A DNA stretch of 64,000 nt from Ulvibacterium sp965248315 (GCF_965248315.1 NZ_CBDFIX010000002.1:3224001-3288000); one strand, 5' to 3'; counted from the stretch's first letter, positions 1 to 9,975 are shown. Program-made: numbers and translations. The notes: generated from the letters alone by a model not told the origin.

Positions 1-1
1 T

Positions 2-553
2 ACCTATTCCTATTTTTCATATGATGTGCATGAAGCGTTGCATTTATCCGAAGATGAAAAATCGACTTTAACGGATTTGGTGCGCAAAATTGAAATGGAG
101 TATAATCAAAACATCGATAAGCACAGTCAAAAATTGATGATCTCCAATATTGGTTTACTGCTTGATTATTGCACACGCTACTACGATCGTCAATTCTATA
201 TACGTACAAATCTGAATCAGGACCTAATTTCCAATTTTGATCATCTTTTGAAGGACTATTTTAATAGTGAAAAACCTATGGAATTGGGTCTCCCAACAGT
301 ACAGTACTGTGGAATGCAGTTGCACATGTCCCCAAATTATTTAAGTGATCTGCTAAAAAAAGAAACGGGCAAAACAGCCAGGGACCATATCCATTCCTAT
401 ATGATCAATAGAGCAAAAAACAAATTGTTGGGAACAACAGAATCCATAAGTGAAATTGCGTTTGACCTAGGGTTCGATTATCCTCAGCATTTTAGCAAGC
501 TCTTCAAAAAGAAAACAGGAATGAGTCCCGCAAAATATAGAACCCTGAATTAA
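2..553 (+). CDS. AraC-family transcriptional regulator, C-terminal part (5' end outside window)
   Basis: The reading frame is open from the first bases of the window, so only the C-terminal ~184 residues are seen; a GTG at 26 is in frame but is unlikely to be the true start. The last ~100 residues form the two helix-turn-helix motifs of AraC/XylS regulators: the first in the segment with MSPNYLSDLLKKETG, the second in ISEIAFDLGFDYPQHFSKLF followed by the family signature KKTGMSPAKYR. The missing N-terminus would hold the effector or cupin domain. The MBL-fold hydrolase 100 bp downstream on the same strand is a plausible target or co-transcribed partner; that link is inference. Effector unknown. 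Confidence 0.9.
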   Translation, partial: TYSYFSYDVHEALHLSEDEKSTLTDLVRKIEMEYNQNIDKHSQKLMISNIGLLLDYCTRYYDRQFYIRTNLNQDLISNFDHLLKDYFNSEKPMELGLPTVQYCGMQLHMSPNYLSDLLKKETGKTARDHIHSYMINRAKNKLLGTTESISEIAFDLGFDYPQHFSKLFKKKTGMSPAKYRTLN

Positions 554-653
554 CCAACGTTGTCTTATTCAAGTCTCGACATAAAAGTCAAATCATAATG
601 TATTTTCAAAAAATAATGCACCACTGAAAACACTATTAAATTACCTGAAAAAA

Positions 654-1757
654 ATGTTACTATTCCTAGGAATCCTAATTATAACCCTCATTCTCGGTTA
701 TATTGCTTTTGTTACCTTTTATCCCTCCTTTGGAGGAGATGTATCCCCAGCGTTACAAAAAGAATACGAAAAATCGAAAAATTTCAAAAATGGGCAGTTT
801 GTCAACAAAAAAGAAGTTCCGGAGGATCTAACCTTTATGGAAACCCTGAAATTAGCACGAAAATTTTTCTTTACTAAAGTTCCCAATGGTAGTCCTAAGC
901 AAGATATATCGGTTAAAAAGGTAGATTCCACGGATATTGCAGAGTATAGCGATAGCACACGTCTAATTTGGTTCGGGCATTCGGCATTTCTTCTGCAAAT
1001 AGATACTAGGACTATTTTGATAGATCCTATGTTCGGTAAGGTGGCCGCGCCACATGATTGGTTGGGAACGAATCGATTTAATTCTGAAATGCCCATTGAA
1101 ATTGAAAGATTACCCAAAATAGATGCAGTGCTCATTTCCCATGACCATTACGACCATTTGGATTACAAGTCCATTAAAAAGCTAAAAGACAAGGTAGAGA
1201 TGTTTTATACGCCTCTTGGGGTCGGGGTACATCTTGAAGCTTGGGGCATAGAAAAAGAGCGCATTTCCGAACTTGATTGGTGGCAAGATGTTACATTTAA
1301 GGAATTAAAATTCACATGTACCCCGGCGCAGCATTTTTCCGGAAGAAAATTCAACAATCGCCAAAGTACGCTATGGAGTTCATGGGTAATCCAATCACGT
1401 TTCGAATCAATTTTTTTCAGCGGCGATAGTGGCTATGGCCCACATTTTAAGGAAATTGGAAAGGCTTTTGGGCCATTTGATTTTGCTATGGTAGAGTGTG
1501 GCCAATACAATAAAATGTGGCCGGATATCCATATGTTTCCCGAAGAAACAGCTCAAGTAGGGGTAGATTTGGATGCCAAGTTGGTTATGCCCATTCACTG
1601 GGGTGCCTTTAAATTGGCCTTACATGATTGGACAGATCCTGTTGAAAGGGTAGTTAAAAAAGCCAAGGAATTGGATGTGGATTTGGTTACCCCTCAAATT
1701 GGTGAATCAATTCTCTTAGGGAACTCGGATAGTTCGCCCAATTGGTGGAAGGAATAA
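654..1757 (+). CDS. MBL-fold metal-dependent hydrolase (UlaG/NAPE-PLD-like), membrane-anchored
   Basis: This is a metallo-beta-lactamase-fold hydrolase of the group that includes UlaG lactonase and NAPE-PLD-like phosphodiesterases. The N-terminus is one hydrophobic segment (residues 2-22), so the enzyme is likely anchored in the membrane with the catalytic domain outside or as a signal anchor. Visible metal ligands are the H-D-H-Y-D-H cluster at about residue 163, a later Q-H-F-S-G-R segment, SGDSGYG and the late PIHWGAF histidine, which together bind two metal ions in this fold. The length (367 aa) is normal for the group. Substrate cannot be read from sequence. It follows the AraC-type regulator on the same strand. 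Confidence 0.88.
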   Translation: MLLFLGILIITLILGYIAFVTFYPSFGGDVSPALQKEYEKSKNFKNGQFVNKKEVPEDLTFMETLKLARKFFFTKVPNGSPKQDISVKKVDSTDIAEYSDSTRLIWFGHSAFLLQIDTRTILIDPMFGKVAAPHDWLGTNRFNSEMPIEIERLPKIDAVLISHDHYDHLDYKSIKKLKDKVEMFYTPLGVGVHLEAWGIEKERISELDWWQDVTFKELKFTCTPAQHFSGRKFNNRQSTLWSSWVIQSRFESIFFSGDSGYGPHFKEIGKAFGPFDFAMVECGQYNKMWPDIHMFPEETAQVGVDLDAKLVMPIHWGAFKLALHDWTDPVERVVKKAKELDVDLVTPQIGESILLGNSDSSPNWWKE

Positions 1758-1820
1758 TAATGAAGTCCGATTTGGTCTCTATTTCTTCTAAAAACTAAAG
1801 CATTTTATATTTTGAATGGA

Positions 1821-4256
1821 TTACAATCTGGATTTCTCGGTATCCGCCCCGCTCCTTGTATTTGCATTTTTAACTTTTCTGTTTCCAAAGGGGTAGGTGT
1901 AACTAATTCGATAAATTCGCGAAAAACCCGATTCAGGACTATACTTTACCTTGAATTCATCTCCAAAAGCCTCTCTGGTTAGCGAGCCCACCTGTGAACC
2001 AATGTCAACACTCTCAAAAATATCCGTTATGGAGAATTGTAAACTGCTTCCGTTTTTAAAATCTTTCTTTATACCTGCATTGAGACTTCCAAATCCACTT
2101 ATTTTTGTGCTACCGTTGAAATGTTCAGAAGTGTACCAGCCAGAAATTTCCAAGGAGAGATTTAGCGGTAATGACATGGTCTGGGTTCCATTAAAATTGT
2201 AATGTAGGTAACTGTGTTCAACCTTTTCGTCGGTATGCAATAATTTAAATTGTCTCATACCGGTAGTACCATTCAAATTAAGGCTCCACCAATGGTTTAT
2301 CCGTATGGGTATATTGGTCTGAAAATCTATACTTCGTTGATAATCCACATTTACGGGTGCTATTACGGCAACATTACTTAAGGAGTTTCGAGTTATCTGA
2401 AAGCGCGCAATAGGATTCCTCTCATGAGTCGCCAACAAAGAAAGACTAAAGGACTTATTGTTATAAGCAAGGCTAATGTTATCGGTTATTGCCGGAAGAA
2501 GTTGTGGATTTCCACTAAACACCGATGTTGGTCCGTTGTAAATTAGAAAAGATGCCAAATCCGAATAATTAGGTCGTGTTATACGTTTGGTATATGCAAG
2601 ATTCAATGCTGTTGTATCAGAAAATGAATGTGTAAGAAATACAGATGGGAACAGTTTGCCAAAACTGCGATTTAGACTGGCATCATCAAAATCTTGAGCC
2701 CAATACTCATAGCGTAGGCCCAACTGCATTTTCAGTTTTTCACTCATCGTGTAATCCGAGAGAGCATATAAAGCCCCTATTTTTTCTTCATTTTCAATAG
2801 TACTGATAAATCGTTCATCGGAAACAAAAACCCCTTCCTCCAAAATTTCAATTCGGGCATTGTTTACCGTTTTTGAAAGGGAACCCTTAAGGCCGGCATC
2901 AACAGAAAGATATTCGCCAAGTTTGTAGTGTTGGTCCAATTTCAATACCCCTACATTGATATCGGTTTCGTTGAACCCGCGATTTCCCAGATTATAGATT
3001 TCACTATCGGGCTGAAAGGAATCACCGTTCTCATCAAAATAGGAGCTATTTACCACATTGGGATTCTGATTATTGTAATTGATATAGTCCGCCGTAAGCG
3101 TAAACTTTTGGGTCTCATTTCCGGTTTCAAAATAAGCAGATGTGCTAAGGTTTTTCCAGTTACCATCCCCGTTCAGATGTATTCTTGCTTCCAGGAAGGG
3201 TGCATTGCTAAAATCATATAGGCCTCGATTACGGGTGGACACCATGGGACTTGATATGTTATACAGTATGTTCGCGCCGAAATTGGAGTTTTTTGATAGT
3301 TGGTAGTCATAACCCAGATTAATATTATGGCTCCGGTCCATACGTTGGGTGGCGCTCGAAAAATTGATAAAAGTATCCCCTCCCAATACCGGTAATTGGG
3401 TAACGCCCATCGCCTGAAATCCACTATACGAATCATCATACGAAAACGTATACGAGCCCAATAGGGTAGTGCGCTCCGATCCATAATTTAAAGAGATACT
3501 AGTGGTTTGTTTGGGTCCTTCACCATAGCCAGCACTAAGGCCAAGATTGCCCCGTATACCGAAGGTTTCATTTTGGGCCAATACAATGTTGATGATCCCT
3601 GCGTTGCCATCCACATCATGGCGTGCGGAGGGATTGGTAAGCAATTCTATTTTTTCAATGGTATCGGCGGTCATTCCACTTAACATGGCCATTAGGTCTG
3701 CAGTAGGAATACGTTGTGGTTTTCCATTGATCATAATCAAGACCCCGCTTCTACCGTTCAAGGAAAAACTATTGTTGCGTTGATCCAGCACTACTCCCGG
3801 AGAACGTTCCAATAACTGCAAGGCCGTACTGCCCCTGGTGAGAATACTTTGTTGTAAGTTGATGATGGTCCCTTCTTGGGTGCGTTGGATCAGCTTCTTT
3901 CTTCCGGTCACGGCGACCCCCTCAAGAGCGGTAACCGACTCTTTCAATGTAATGGGGGGAAAGGCTTTCTTAAAGGGAGTGCCGGAAATCTCAAAAGGTT
4001 TGGAATTCCAAGTGGTAAAGGACAAAAGGCTAATTTGTAGTGTGTAATGACTACTCTCCGAAAAATCAATTTCAAAGATACCATCCTCATCGGTAGTGGC
4101 ACCTGCCCGTAATTCATTACTTAAGGTATCGATCAATATTACATTGGCGTAGGCCAATGTATTTCCTGATTCGTCCAATACCGAACCCGAAATCTGTCCA
4201 ATGGCCATTTGAGCATATCCTAAAAAAAGTAACAAAAGCGTTCCGCTTACTTTCAT
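1821..4256 (-). CDS. Outer membrane beta-barrel protein, TonB-dependent receptor type
   Basis: An 811-residue protein with a signal peptide (residues 1-20, ending IGQ), a carboxypeptidase-regulatory-like beta domain (about 21-100; starts ISGSVLDESGNTLAYANV), a plug-like domain (about 115-230, with GRSGVLIMINGKP) and a long C-terminal beta-barrel with many alternating aromatic strands. This is the outer membrane beta-barrel family common in Bacteroidota; it lacks a SusD partner gene, so a polysaccharide-type SusCD pair is not supported. It probably takes up a ligand with TonB energy, or acts as a surface receptor. The divergent LytS/LytTR pair lies 243 bp upstream and a perfect hairpin sits just before its start codon, both candidates for its control. 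Ligand unknown. Confidence 0.87.
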   Translation of the reverse strand: MKVSGTLLLLFLGYAQMAIGQISGSVLDESGNTLAYANVILIDTLSNELRAGATTDEDGIFEIDFSESSHYTLQISLLSFTTWNSKPFEISGTPFKKAFPPITLKESVTALEGVAVTGRKKLIQRTQEGTIINLQQSILTRGSTALQLLERSPGVVLDQRNNSFSLNGRSGVLIMINGKPQRIPTADLMAMLSGMTADTIEKIELLTNPSARHDVDGNAGIINIVLAQNETFGIRGNLGLSAGYGEGPKQTTSISLNYGSERTTLLGSYTFSYDDSYSGFQAMGVTQLPVLGGDTFINFSSATQRMDRSHNINLGYDYQLSKNSNFGANILYNISSPMVSTRNRGLYDFSNAPFLEARIHLNGDGNWKNLSTSAYFETGNETQKFTLTADYINYNNQNPNVVNSSYFDENGDSFQPDSEIYNLGNRGFNETDINVGVLKLDQHYKLGEYLSVDAGLKGSLSKTVNNARIEILEEGVFVSDERFISTIENEEKIGALYALSDYTMSEKLKMQLGLRYEYWAQDFDDASLNRSFGKLFPSVFLTHSFSDTTALNLAYTKRITRPNYSDLASFLIYNGPTSVFSGNPQLLPAITDNISLAYNNKSFSLSLLATHERNPIARFQITRNSLSNVAVIAPVNVDYQRSIDFQTNIPIRINHWWSLNLNGTTGMRQFKLLHTDEKVEHSYLHYNFNGTQTMSLPLNLSLEISGWYTSEHFNGSTKISGFGSLNAGIKKDFKNGSSLQFSITDIFESVDIGSQVGSLTREAFGDEFKVKYSPESGFSRIYRISYTYPFGNRKVKNANTRSGADTEKSRL

Positions 4257-4263
4257 ATCTTGT

Positions 4264-4287
4264 ATTTTGGCTACAAGTAGCCAAAAT
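4264..4287 (-). promoter_or_regulatory. Perfect 10-4-10 inverted repeat in the leader of the receptor gene
   Basis: ATTTTGGCTA, four bases, TAGCCAAAAT: a perfect dyad ending eight bases before the receptor start codon (4256, minus strand). In DNA it could be an operator; in RNA it would form a 10-bp hairpin against the translation start. It has no T-run after it on the minus strand, so it is not a typical terminator. Which of these it does cannot be told from one copy. Confidence 0.6.
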
Positions 4288-4499
4288 CAAAAGGGTTATG
4301 AAAAAGAGAATGACCATAGGCAGCCATATATTTACCACGTGCTTTATTTGTATGGATTTATGTTCATTTTAAATGGATAGGCCATAAAATGTCTCTTGTC
4401 AATTAAATACTACCTGATATCAAGTTAAAGAGGGTCTTTTTTGAAAACAAGAGCAGTGATCGTATCTTGACAAAAGTATAGTTGTAAAAATTTAAAGTC

Positions 4500-5633
4500 A
4501 TGTCGACCAACACTCCAATGTCGGTTTTAGCCTTTTTGGAACGTTATAAAATACACCATATCCTATTCTGGGCCGGGTACCATTTTACTTGGTGGACTAT
4601 TTTTTCTGGCGATGTTACAGAAGTATTTGAATCGGTAACCAAGCCCCATGGAATAGTCAAATACTTGGGTTACGTTGTTTATCAGGCCTTGGGAGTCTAT
4701 TTCTGTCTATATGTACTTATCCCAAGATTTCTTCAAAAAGGAAGGTATGTCCTTTTCCTAACATCTACTCTTGCTACCATACTGGCAATGACAGCACTTA
4801 TTACAGTAAACTATTTCGTTGTTGGGGCGGTAGCCAATATGTCGGTCTATGACCTTTACAATTTTTCACCGAGAAGTCCTTTGACCATTTTTAAACATAA
4901 TGCCTTGCCTTCCTGTGTTGGAGCCATGACTTTAGGTATGAGCATAAAACTGACGAAGAATTGGGTAGCTTCGCAAAAAAGGCAGCAAGCATTGGAAAAA
5001 GAGAAATTAGAAACCGAACTTAAGTTTTTAAAATCGCAATTCAATCCTCACTTTCTATTCAACACCATCAATTCTATTTTTGTGCTTATCAATAAAAACC
5101 CGGAAATGGCTTCGGAATCCTTGATCAAGTTTTCAAGTTTGTTGCGGTACCAACTCTATGAATGCAATAGTGCTAAGATTCCCTTAAAGAATGAATTGGC
5201 CTATATTGAGAGTTTTATGGAACTGGAAAGCTTGCGCCAAAATCAAAACTTTGAGTTGAAGGTCCACTTACCTAAAGTAATAGAGGGGCTGACCATTGCC
5301 CCTTTTATTCTTATTCCTTTCATTGAAAATGCCTTTAAGCATTTATCCGAAGATCGAAAACTTAAGAAATGGATTAACTTGAATATCCAATTGCAAGGGG
5401 ATGAACTAGTATTTGAATTGGCAAACAGTGCCAATTTTGAGTTGCAACATTCACTTCCAGAGGGAGTTGTATATGGTGGTTTGGGCCTTAGAAATGTAAA
5501 ACGACGATTGGTCATTATTTACCCCGAGGATCATACTTTGATAGTGACCAAAGGAGAAGATATGCATACCGTAAAATTACAGTTGAAATTGCAAAAGGAA
5601 ATCCAGGAAGCGTTAAAAAAAGTAGGTGGATGA
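4500..5633 (+). CDS. LytS-type sensor histidine kinase (pair 1)
   Basis: A membrane sensor kinase of the His_kinase/LytS family. Four transmembrane segments fill residues ~20-160, with almost no extracellular domain, followed by a short coiled-coil linker and the phosphoacceptor box FNPHFLFNTINSIF (His at about 184). The ATP-binding part retains the N box FIENAFKH and a late glycine-rich GGLGLRNVKRRL. All residues needed for kinase activity look intact. The start codon is the first ATG after the upstream intergenic region. Its stop codon overlaps the start of the LytTR regulator gene (ATGA), so the two are co-translated partners. The receptor gene diverges from it. Confidence 0.92.
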   Translation: MSTNTPMSVLAFLERYKIHHILFWAGYHFTWWTIFSGDVTEVFESVTKPHGIVKYLGYVVYQALGVYFCLYVLIPRFLQKGRYVLFLTSTLATILAMTALITVNYFVVGAVANMSVYDLYNFSPRSPLTIFKHNALPSCVGAMTLGMSIKLTKNWVASQKRQQALEKEKLETELKFLKSQFNPHFLFNTINSIFVLINKNPEMASESLIKFSSLLRYQLYECNSAKIPLKNELAYIESFMELESLRQNQNFELKVHLPKVIEGLTIAPFILIPFIENAFKHLSEDRKLKKWINLNIQLQGDELVFELANSANFELQHSLPEGVVYGGLGLRNVKRRLVIIYPEDHTLIVTKGEDMHTVKLQLKLQKEIQEALKKVGG

Positions 5634-6355
5634 TCAACTGTATTGTAATCGATGATGAACCCTTGGCCCGGGAATGTATCACCAATTATATTGGTCAGGT
5701 AGATTTTATGAATTGTATAGGAACGGGTATTTCTGCCTTGGATATTCCCCGTCTGTTGGGAGAGAACACCGTTGACCTATTATTCTTGGATGTGCAAATG
5801 CCCTTGATGAACGGTTTGGAGTATTTGAAGTCCAATCCCAAACCTCCAATGACCATCTTAACCACTGCCTTTCCAAATTATGCCATTGAAGGGTTTGACC
5901 TAAATGTTCTGGATTATCTTTTAAAACCTGTTTCCTTTAATCGTTTTTTTACAGCGGCAACCAAGGCCAAGCAGCAGATAGGACTCTTAGAAAAGCAATA
6001 TACCCAGGTTGGTAGAGCCGAAGAACGAAGCTGTTTTTTTATTAAGTGCGATGGAAAATACGAGCGGATATATCATGATGAAATCCTCTTTGTACAGGCT
6101 ATGCAGAATTATGTAATCATCCAGACCTTACAACGTAAATATGTGAGCCTATTATTTCTAAAGAACGTACAGGAGAAATTGAATCCGACCGCTTTTTTAC
6201 GGGTACATAAATCCTATATCGTGGCGGTAGATAAAATTGATGGAGTGGCCCAGCACGAGATTCAGATCCGTTCCCACACCATACCGTTAAGCCGTAATTA
6301 TAAAAAAGAAGTCCTTCCCAAAATTTTAGGGAACAATCTTTGGGATGGCAAATGA
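5630..6355 (+). CDS. LytTR-family response regulator (pair 1)
   Basis: Receiver domain (residues 1-~115) with the acidic pocket DDE at 8-10, phosphoacceptor Asp54 in LLFLDVQMP and the conserved Thr/Lys of the family (TTAF; LLKPVSF). A LytTR DNA-binding domain occupies about 135-235 (starts FFIKCDGKYERI; ends near VHKSYIVAVDKI and LSRNYKKEVL). It would be phosphorylated by the preceding kinase, whose gene it overlaps by four bases. LytTR proteins bind direct repeats upstream of their targets; the divergent outer membrane receptor gene is a reasonable target, by position only. Confidence 0.93.
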   Translation: MINCIVIDDEPLARECITNYIGQVDFMNCIGTGISALDIPRLLGENTVDLLFLDVQMPLMNGLEYLKSNPKPPMTILTTAFPNYAIEGFDLNVLDYLLKPVSFNRFFTAATKAKQQIGLLEKQYTQVGRAEERSCFFIKCDGKYERIYHDEILFVQAMQNYVIIQTLQRKYVSLLFLKNVQEKLNPTAFLRVHKSYIVAVDKIDGVAQHEIQIRSHTIPLSRNYKKEVLPKILGNNLWDGK

Positions 6356-6381
6356 GCTTCGAAAGCTAGTCTTTAATGGAT

Positions 6382-7635
6382 TTACTTAAAATCATCTTCA
6401 AGAGCTACCGTATGGCCGGATAAGTCGGTAAGTTTTGTGTATGAGACCTCTCCGGCCCCCAAAAACCGATACCGAATACCTACAATGGTACCCAACGATT
6501 CATGGTACTCGCCTATAAACAACTGCTCATTTTCCAAAAACACCCTAAGCTGTTTATTCCTTACTTCGATTTTAAAGTTTTGAGTATCGGACAAATCAAC
6601 ACCCAGACCGGATAAGTCGTGTTCCTTACCGCTAATATATACATCGCTCATCATAACCCCAACTTCCGAAACACAACCGGGAATGGAAAATTCAACGATC
6701 ATCGCGCTCTTTGTCCCTAAAATTACAATAGCGGCCTTCTGACAAACGGCCCACTTCTCCCGATACGTATTTCTAATGGAAGTGGTAAGGACAAAGTTAT
6801 CTCCGGAAACTGTAGCAAAATCATCTACCATATGATAGGTGCTGAAAAATGGCTGTTCACTTGATGCTATTTCCTCAAGTATGGATTGGGAAAAGGACAG
6901 CGTACCTTTCCTTATCCTATCTTCAGGGACGTATTTAGGAATTGGAGAATAATCCAAGGTACCCAACCAACCTTCCGTTTTAATAAAAAGGTCGTGTTGT
7001 TTAAGAACCGTTCCATCCACCAAGAGTTTAGCCCGGAAATATCCTGGAAAATAGTATTGGCCCGTAGCTTGTTTCTGCCCTGATTTTAAACCAATAGTTT
7101 TCGTCGGATCCCAATATTGCTGTATATGGATACTATCCGACCGGATTCCATCAAGATCAAGGTCAAAAACTACGGAGTTGGGCAGACCACTGGTTATGGG
7201 TCTACTGCTAAATCCTATTTTTGAAATGTCTACGGCATCCGCACCATTTTTTGATCCAGTTAAGGAATACAAGGAAATGAAAACAAGGGTCATTGCAGAG
7301 GCTCCTAACATGATAATTCCCAAGTTTGGGCTCAATTTTTGGGATAACCAGGATGGTTTCTTTACGGCATGGGAATTCTTAAAATCCCTCCAATTTTGGT
7401 ATCCCGCAAATTGGGCCAGCGTATTTAAAGTGGTAATGCTGGGAGCACTTTGATAATTCACTCGGCCCCAAACCCTCTTCAAAGTAGTTGGGCTTAACAG
7501 GACCTGTGTGCGTTTTTGAATTTGTTCACTCAGTTCAACGAACATATCATTGTGCCACTCGCTGGAAGTGCCCCAACCCAGATTGTCTTCAATCCGTCGT
7601 AAACATTGTTGTACCAATTTGTATTCCGGAAACAT
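6382..7635 (-). CDS. Membrane protein with N-terminal helical (HTH-like) domain, function unknown
   Basis: A 417-residue protein of a type frequent in Flavobacteriaceae. Residues 1-~90 are helical and basic (LLSPTTLKRVWGRVNYQS, then a predicted helix-turn-helix-like stretch TTLNTLAQFAGYQNWRDF). One transmembrane helix lies at about 103-124. The C-terminal ~290 residues are beta-rich and probably outside the cytoplasm; the end resembles a concanavalin-like or jelly-roll fold. The architecture, a cytoplasmic DNA-binding-like head tied to an external sensor domain, suggests a one-component membrane sensor; that role is inference. It is convergent with the LytTR gene and I do not recognise a named family. 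Confidence 0.75.
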   Translation of the reverse strand: MFPEYKLVQQCLRRIEDNLGWGTSSEWHNDMFVELSEQIQKRTQVLLSPTTLKRVWGRVNYQSAPSITTLNTLAQFAGYQNWRDFKNSHAVKKPSWLSQKLSPNLGIIMLGASAMTLVFISLYSLTGSKNGADAVDISKIGFSSRPITSGLPNSVVFDLDLDGIRSDSIHIQQYWDPTKTIGLKSGQKQATGQYYFPGYFRAKLLVDGTVLKQHDLFIKTEGWLGTLDYSPIPKYVPEDRIRKGTLSFSQSILEEIASSEQPFFSTYHMVDDFATVSGDNFVLTTSIRNTYREKWAVCQKAAIVILGTKSAMIVEFSIPGCVSEVGVMMSDVYISGKEHDLSGLGVDLSDTQNFKIEVRNKQLRVFLENEQLFIGEYHESLGTIVGIRYRFLGAGEVSYTKLTDLSGHTVALEDDFK

Positions 7636-7761
7636 CAGTATAGCCTATGCTACAAAGATCACAAAAAAATAAGATCTGAATAGGAATGAACCAACTTGAA
7701 CCAATTTGTTTTCCACATATTGACCGGGTTATGGAATTTCGAAAAATAAAATTTAAATCAA

Positions 7762-8865
7762 ATGATGAAAAGACTATGTAGTATCGGTATCATGTTAAGT
7801 AGTATTACTTTTGGATTGGCGCAGAAAGCAATTCCCTTGGACACGGTTCATTGGGATATCAATGCGAAATCCTACGTACTTGAGAATTTTAAAGGACAGG
7901 AAGCCATTTATCTTAAGGATGGGGAAATAGCCTTAAAGGATGTTCTTTTTTTGAACGGCACTATTGAATATGACATTTTTTTAAAGAAAGCACCCGCATT
8001 TCCAGGAATCTATTTTAGGATTAACGATTCTGATGCCGAACATTTTTATTTACGCCCTCACCAATCGGGTAATCCAGATGCCAATCAAGCCATCCCTTCG
8101 ACGAAAGGAATTACACCATGGCAACTTTATTTTGGTCCCAGATATTCCTTTCCCTATGAGTATACTTATGATGATTGGACCCATGTTAAAATAGTGGTCG
8201 ATGGAAATAGGGCACAGGTGTATTTGAACCATGCAAAACGGCCAAATCTGTCCTGGAATCTTTTCCATGAAGCCAAAGAAGGTGGAATCCGACTTACGGG
8301 CGGTGGAGCAAAGGCCCTTCATATTGCCAATATTACCATAAACAAGGAGGACTACGAAATTAAGGACTTCAAACCGATTGAAAGAAAACCGATCGAAGGG
8401 TTAGTTCCACAATGGGAACTATCGGATAAATTCGAGGAAAAATTAATAAAAGAACATACAGGGCTTAAAACTGTAATCAACAGCAGAACTTGGGGCAAAA
8501 AAATCAATGTAGAGGAAGGTACCGCTGCCAACATATCCAGACAGGTACAATTGTACGATGATGGACCTGGGAATACGGTATTTGCTAAAATCACCGTTAC
8601 CTCGGACAAGGATCAAACCAAACTTTTCGAATTTGGATATAGTGATAGGGCCGTGGTTATTTTAAACGAACAACCTATATACAGGGGCACCAACAGATTT
8701 CGATCTAGAGACTACCGTTATTTGGGCACAGTTGGTCTGTTCGATGCCGTTTATCTCGATCTTAAAAAAGGAAAAAACACACTTTTAGTAGCCGTATCCG
8801 AAGATTTTGGAGGATGGTTGGTAACGGGAAGATTTTCCGATCCTTCCGGGATTAAAATACGATAA
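7762..8865 (+). CDS. Secreted protein with DUF1080/laminin-G-like domain
   Basis: Signal peptide at residues 1-20 (cut after FGLA). Residues ~45-200 form a concanavalin-like beta-sandwich similar to DUF1080/LamG: a phrase pattern of 'YDIFLKKAPAFPGIYFRI', 'TPWQLYFGPRYSFPYEYTY' and 'DDWTHVKIVVDGNRAQVYLN' is characteristic of domains that coat or hydrolyse sugars. The C-terminal half (about 215-367) is a second beta-rich domain with YRGTNRFRSRDYRYLGTVG. Probably periplasmic or surface exposed. It is followed 36 bp later by the DUF2911 gene and the two may be co-transcribed. No catalytic residues can be assigned. Confidence 0.78.
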   Translation: MMKRLCSIGIMLSSITFGLAQKAIPLDTVHWDINAKSYVLENFKGQEAIYLKDGEIALKDVLFLNGTIEYDIFLKKAPAFPGIYFRINDSDAEHFYLRPHQSGNPDANQAIPSTKGITPWQLYFGPRYSFPYEYTYDDWTHVKIVVDGNRAQVYLNHAKRPNLSWNLFHEAKEGGIRLTGGGAKALHIANITINKEDYEIKDFKPIERKPIEGLVPQWELSDKFEEKLIKEHTGLKTVINSRTWGKKINVEEGTAANISRQVQLYDDGPGNTVFAKITVTSDKDQTKLFEFGYSDRAVVILNEQPIYRGTNRFRSRDYRYLGTVGLFDAVYLDLKKGKNTLLVAVSEDFGGWLVTGRFSDPSGIKIR

Positions 8866-8901
8866 GCACTACACTACGTAAAGACTCAAAAATATAGGCC
8901 G

Positions 8902-9975
8902 ATGAAAAAAGTTATTTCAAGATACATGTTCGTTACTCTTGCGTTGGGACTCCTTGGAGCGAACGCTCAAGATATGTTAGTGGCGACAAAAGTTAGTCAA
9001 AGGGCAAGTATTACACAACGCATCGGTACAACCGACATCACTGTGGTATACCACAGCCCCTTGGCAAAAGGACGGGAAGTTTTTGGGGGAATCGTTCCGT
9101 ATGACTTTGTTGTTGACGGAATAGAATATCCGTGGCGGGCAGGCTCAAATGAAAATACTACCATAGTGTTTACCCATGACGTCATGATTCAAGGGCGGCC
9201 ATTGCCCAAAGGAAAATATGGTCTACATATTTTTGTCACAAAAAATGAATGGATTTACATATTCTCCAAAAATGCAAAAAGTTGGGGTAGTTTTAGTTAT
9301 AAAAAAGAAGAAGACGCCTTGCGCGTAACCGCGATTCCAAAAAAAGCACCTTATCAGGAATGGTTGAGCTATGACTTTGTATCCCGTGAACCAGAATCGG
9401 CCATCTTGGAACTGCATTGGACGGATATAAAATGTGGCATTCAAATTTCGGTTGATGTAACGGCCAACGTCTTAATGGACTTGAAAAACAAAGAGGAAAA
9501 GACTGTGGACGATTATATTAAAATCGCGCAACTTACGATTACCCAAAATCCAAAAGATTTGGATAAGGCCTTGGGCTATGTGGAAAAATCAATGGACATC
9601 AAAGAGGAGTTTCGAAATACAATGCTGAAATCAGAATTATTGGAAAAAAAGGGTAGGGTAAAAGAGAGCCAAAAGTACAAAGAAGAAGCAACTGCCTTAG
9701 GTGAGGGGTTCCCATATTTTTACTATTATCCACTTAGCTTTATGCTTCTGGAAGGAGACAGGGAGAAAACCTATAACCTCTTATCTGCAATGCTGAAAAA
9801 AGAGCCCAACAATTATGTCGCCCATTTGGCCATGGGTGAATATTACATAAAGGATAAGAACCAGGAAAAAGCTACCTTTCACTTTGGCAAGGCTTATGAA
9901 TACGCCGGAGAAAAATCCAAACCCTATACCCGTTATATGTACTTATCCAATAAAGTGATATTAGACAATAAATAA
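8902..9975 (+). CDS. DUF2911 domain protein with TPR-like C-terminus, secreted
   Basis: Signal peptide 1-22 (GANAQ). The DUF2911 domain covers about 25-190 and shows its usual phrases: ASITQRIGTTDITVVYHSP, REVFGGIVPYD, PWRAGSNENTTI, LPKGKYGLHIF and the W-x-S-F-SY element. The rest (about 195-357) consists of helical TPR-like repeats (DDYIKIAQLTITQNPKDLDKAL; later NNYVAHLAMGEYYIKDKNQEKA). This domain pair is widespread in Bacteroidota as an exported protein; no biochemical function is established that I know of. It follows the preceding secreted protein closely. Confidence 0.88.
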   Translation: MKKVISRYMFVTLALGLLGANAQDMLVATKVSQRASITQRIGTTDITVVYHSPLAKGREVFGGIVPYDFVVDGIEYPWRAGSNENTTIVFTHDVMIQGRPLPKGKYGLHIFVTKNEWIYIFSKNAKSWGSFSYKKEEDALRVTAIPKKAPYQEWLSYDFVSREPESAILELHWTDIKCGIQISVDVTANVLMDLKNKEEKTVDDYIKIAQLTITQNPKDLDKALGYVEKSMDIKEEFRNTMLKSELLEKKGRVKESQKYKEEATALGEGFPYFYYYPLSFMLLEGDREKTYNLLSAMLKKEPNNYVAHLAMGEYYIKDKNQEKATFHFGKAYEYAGEKSKPYTRYMYLSNKVILDNK

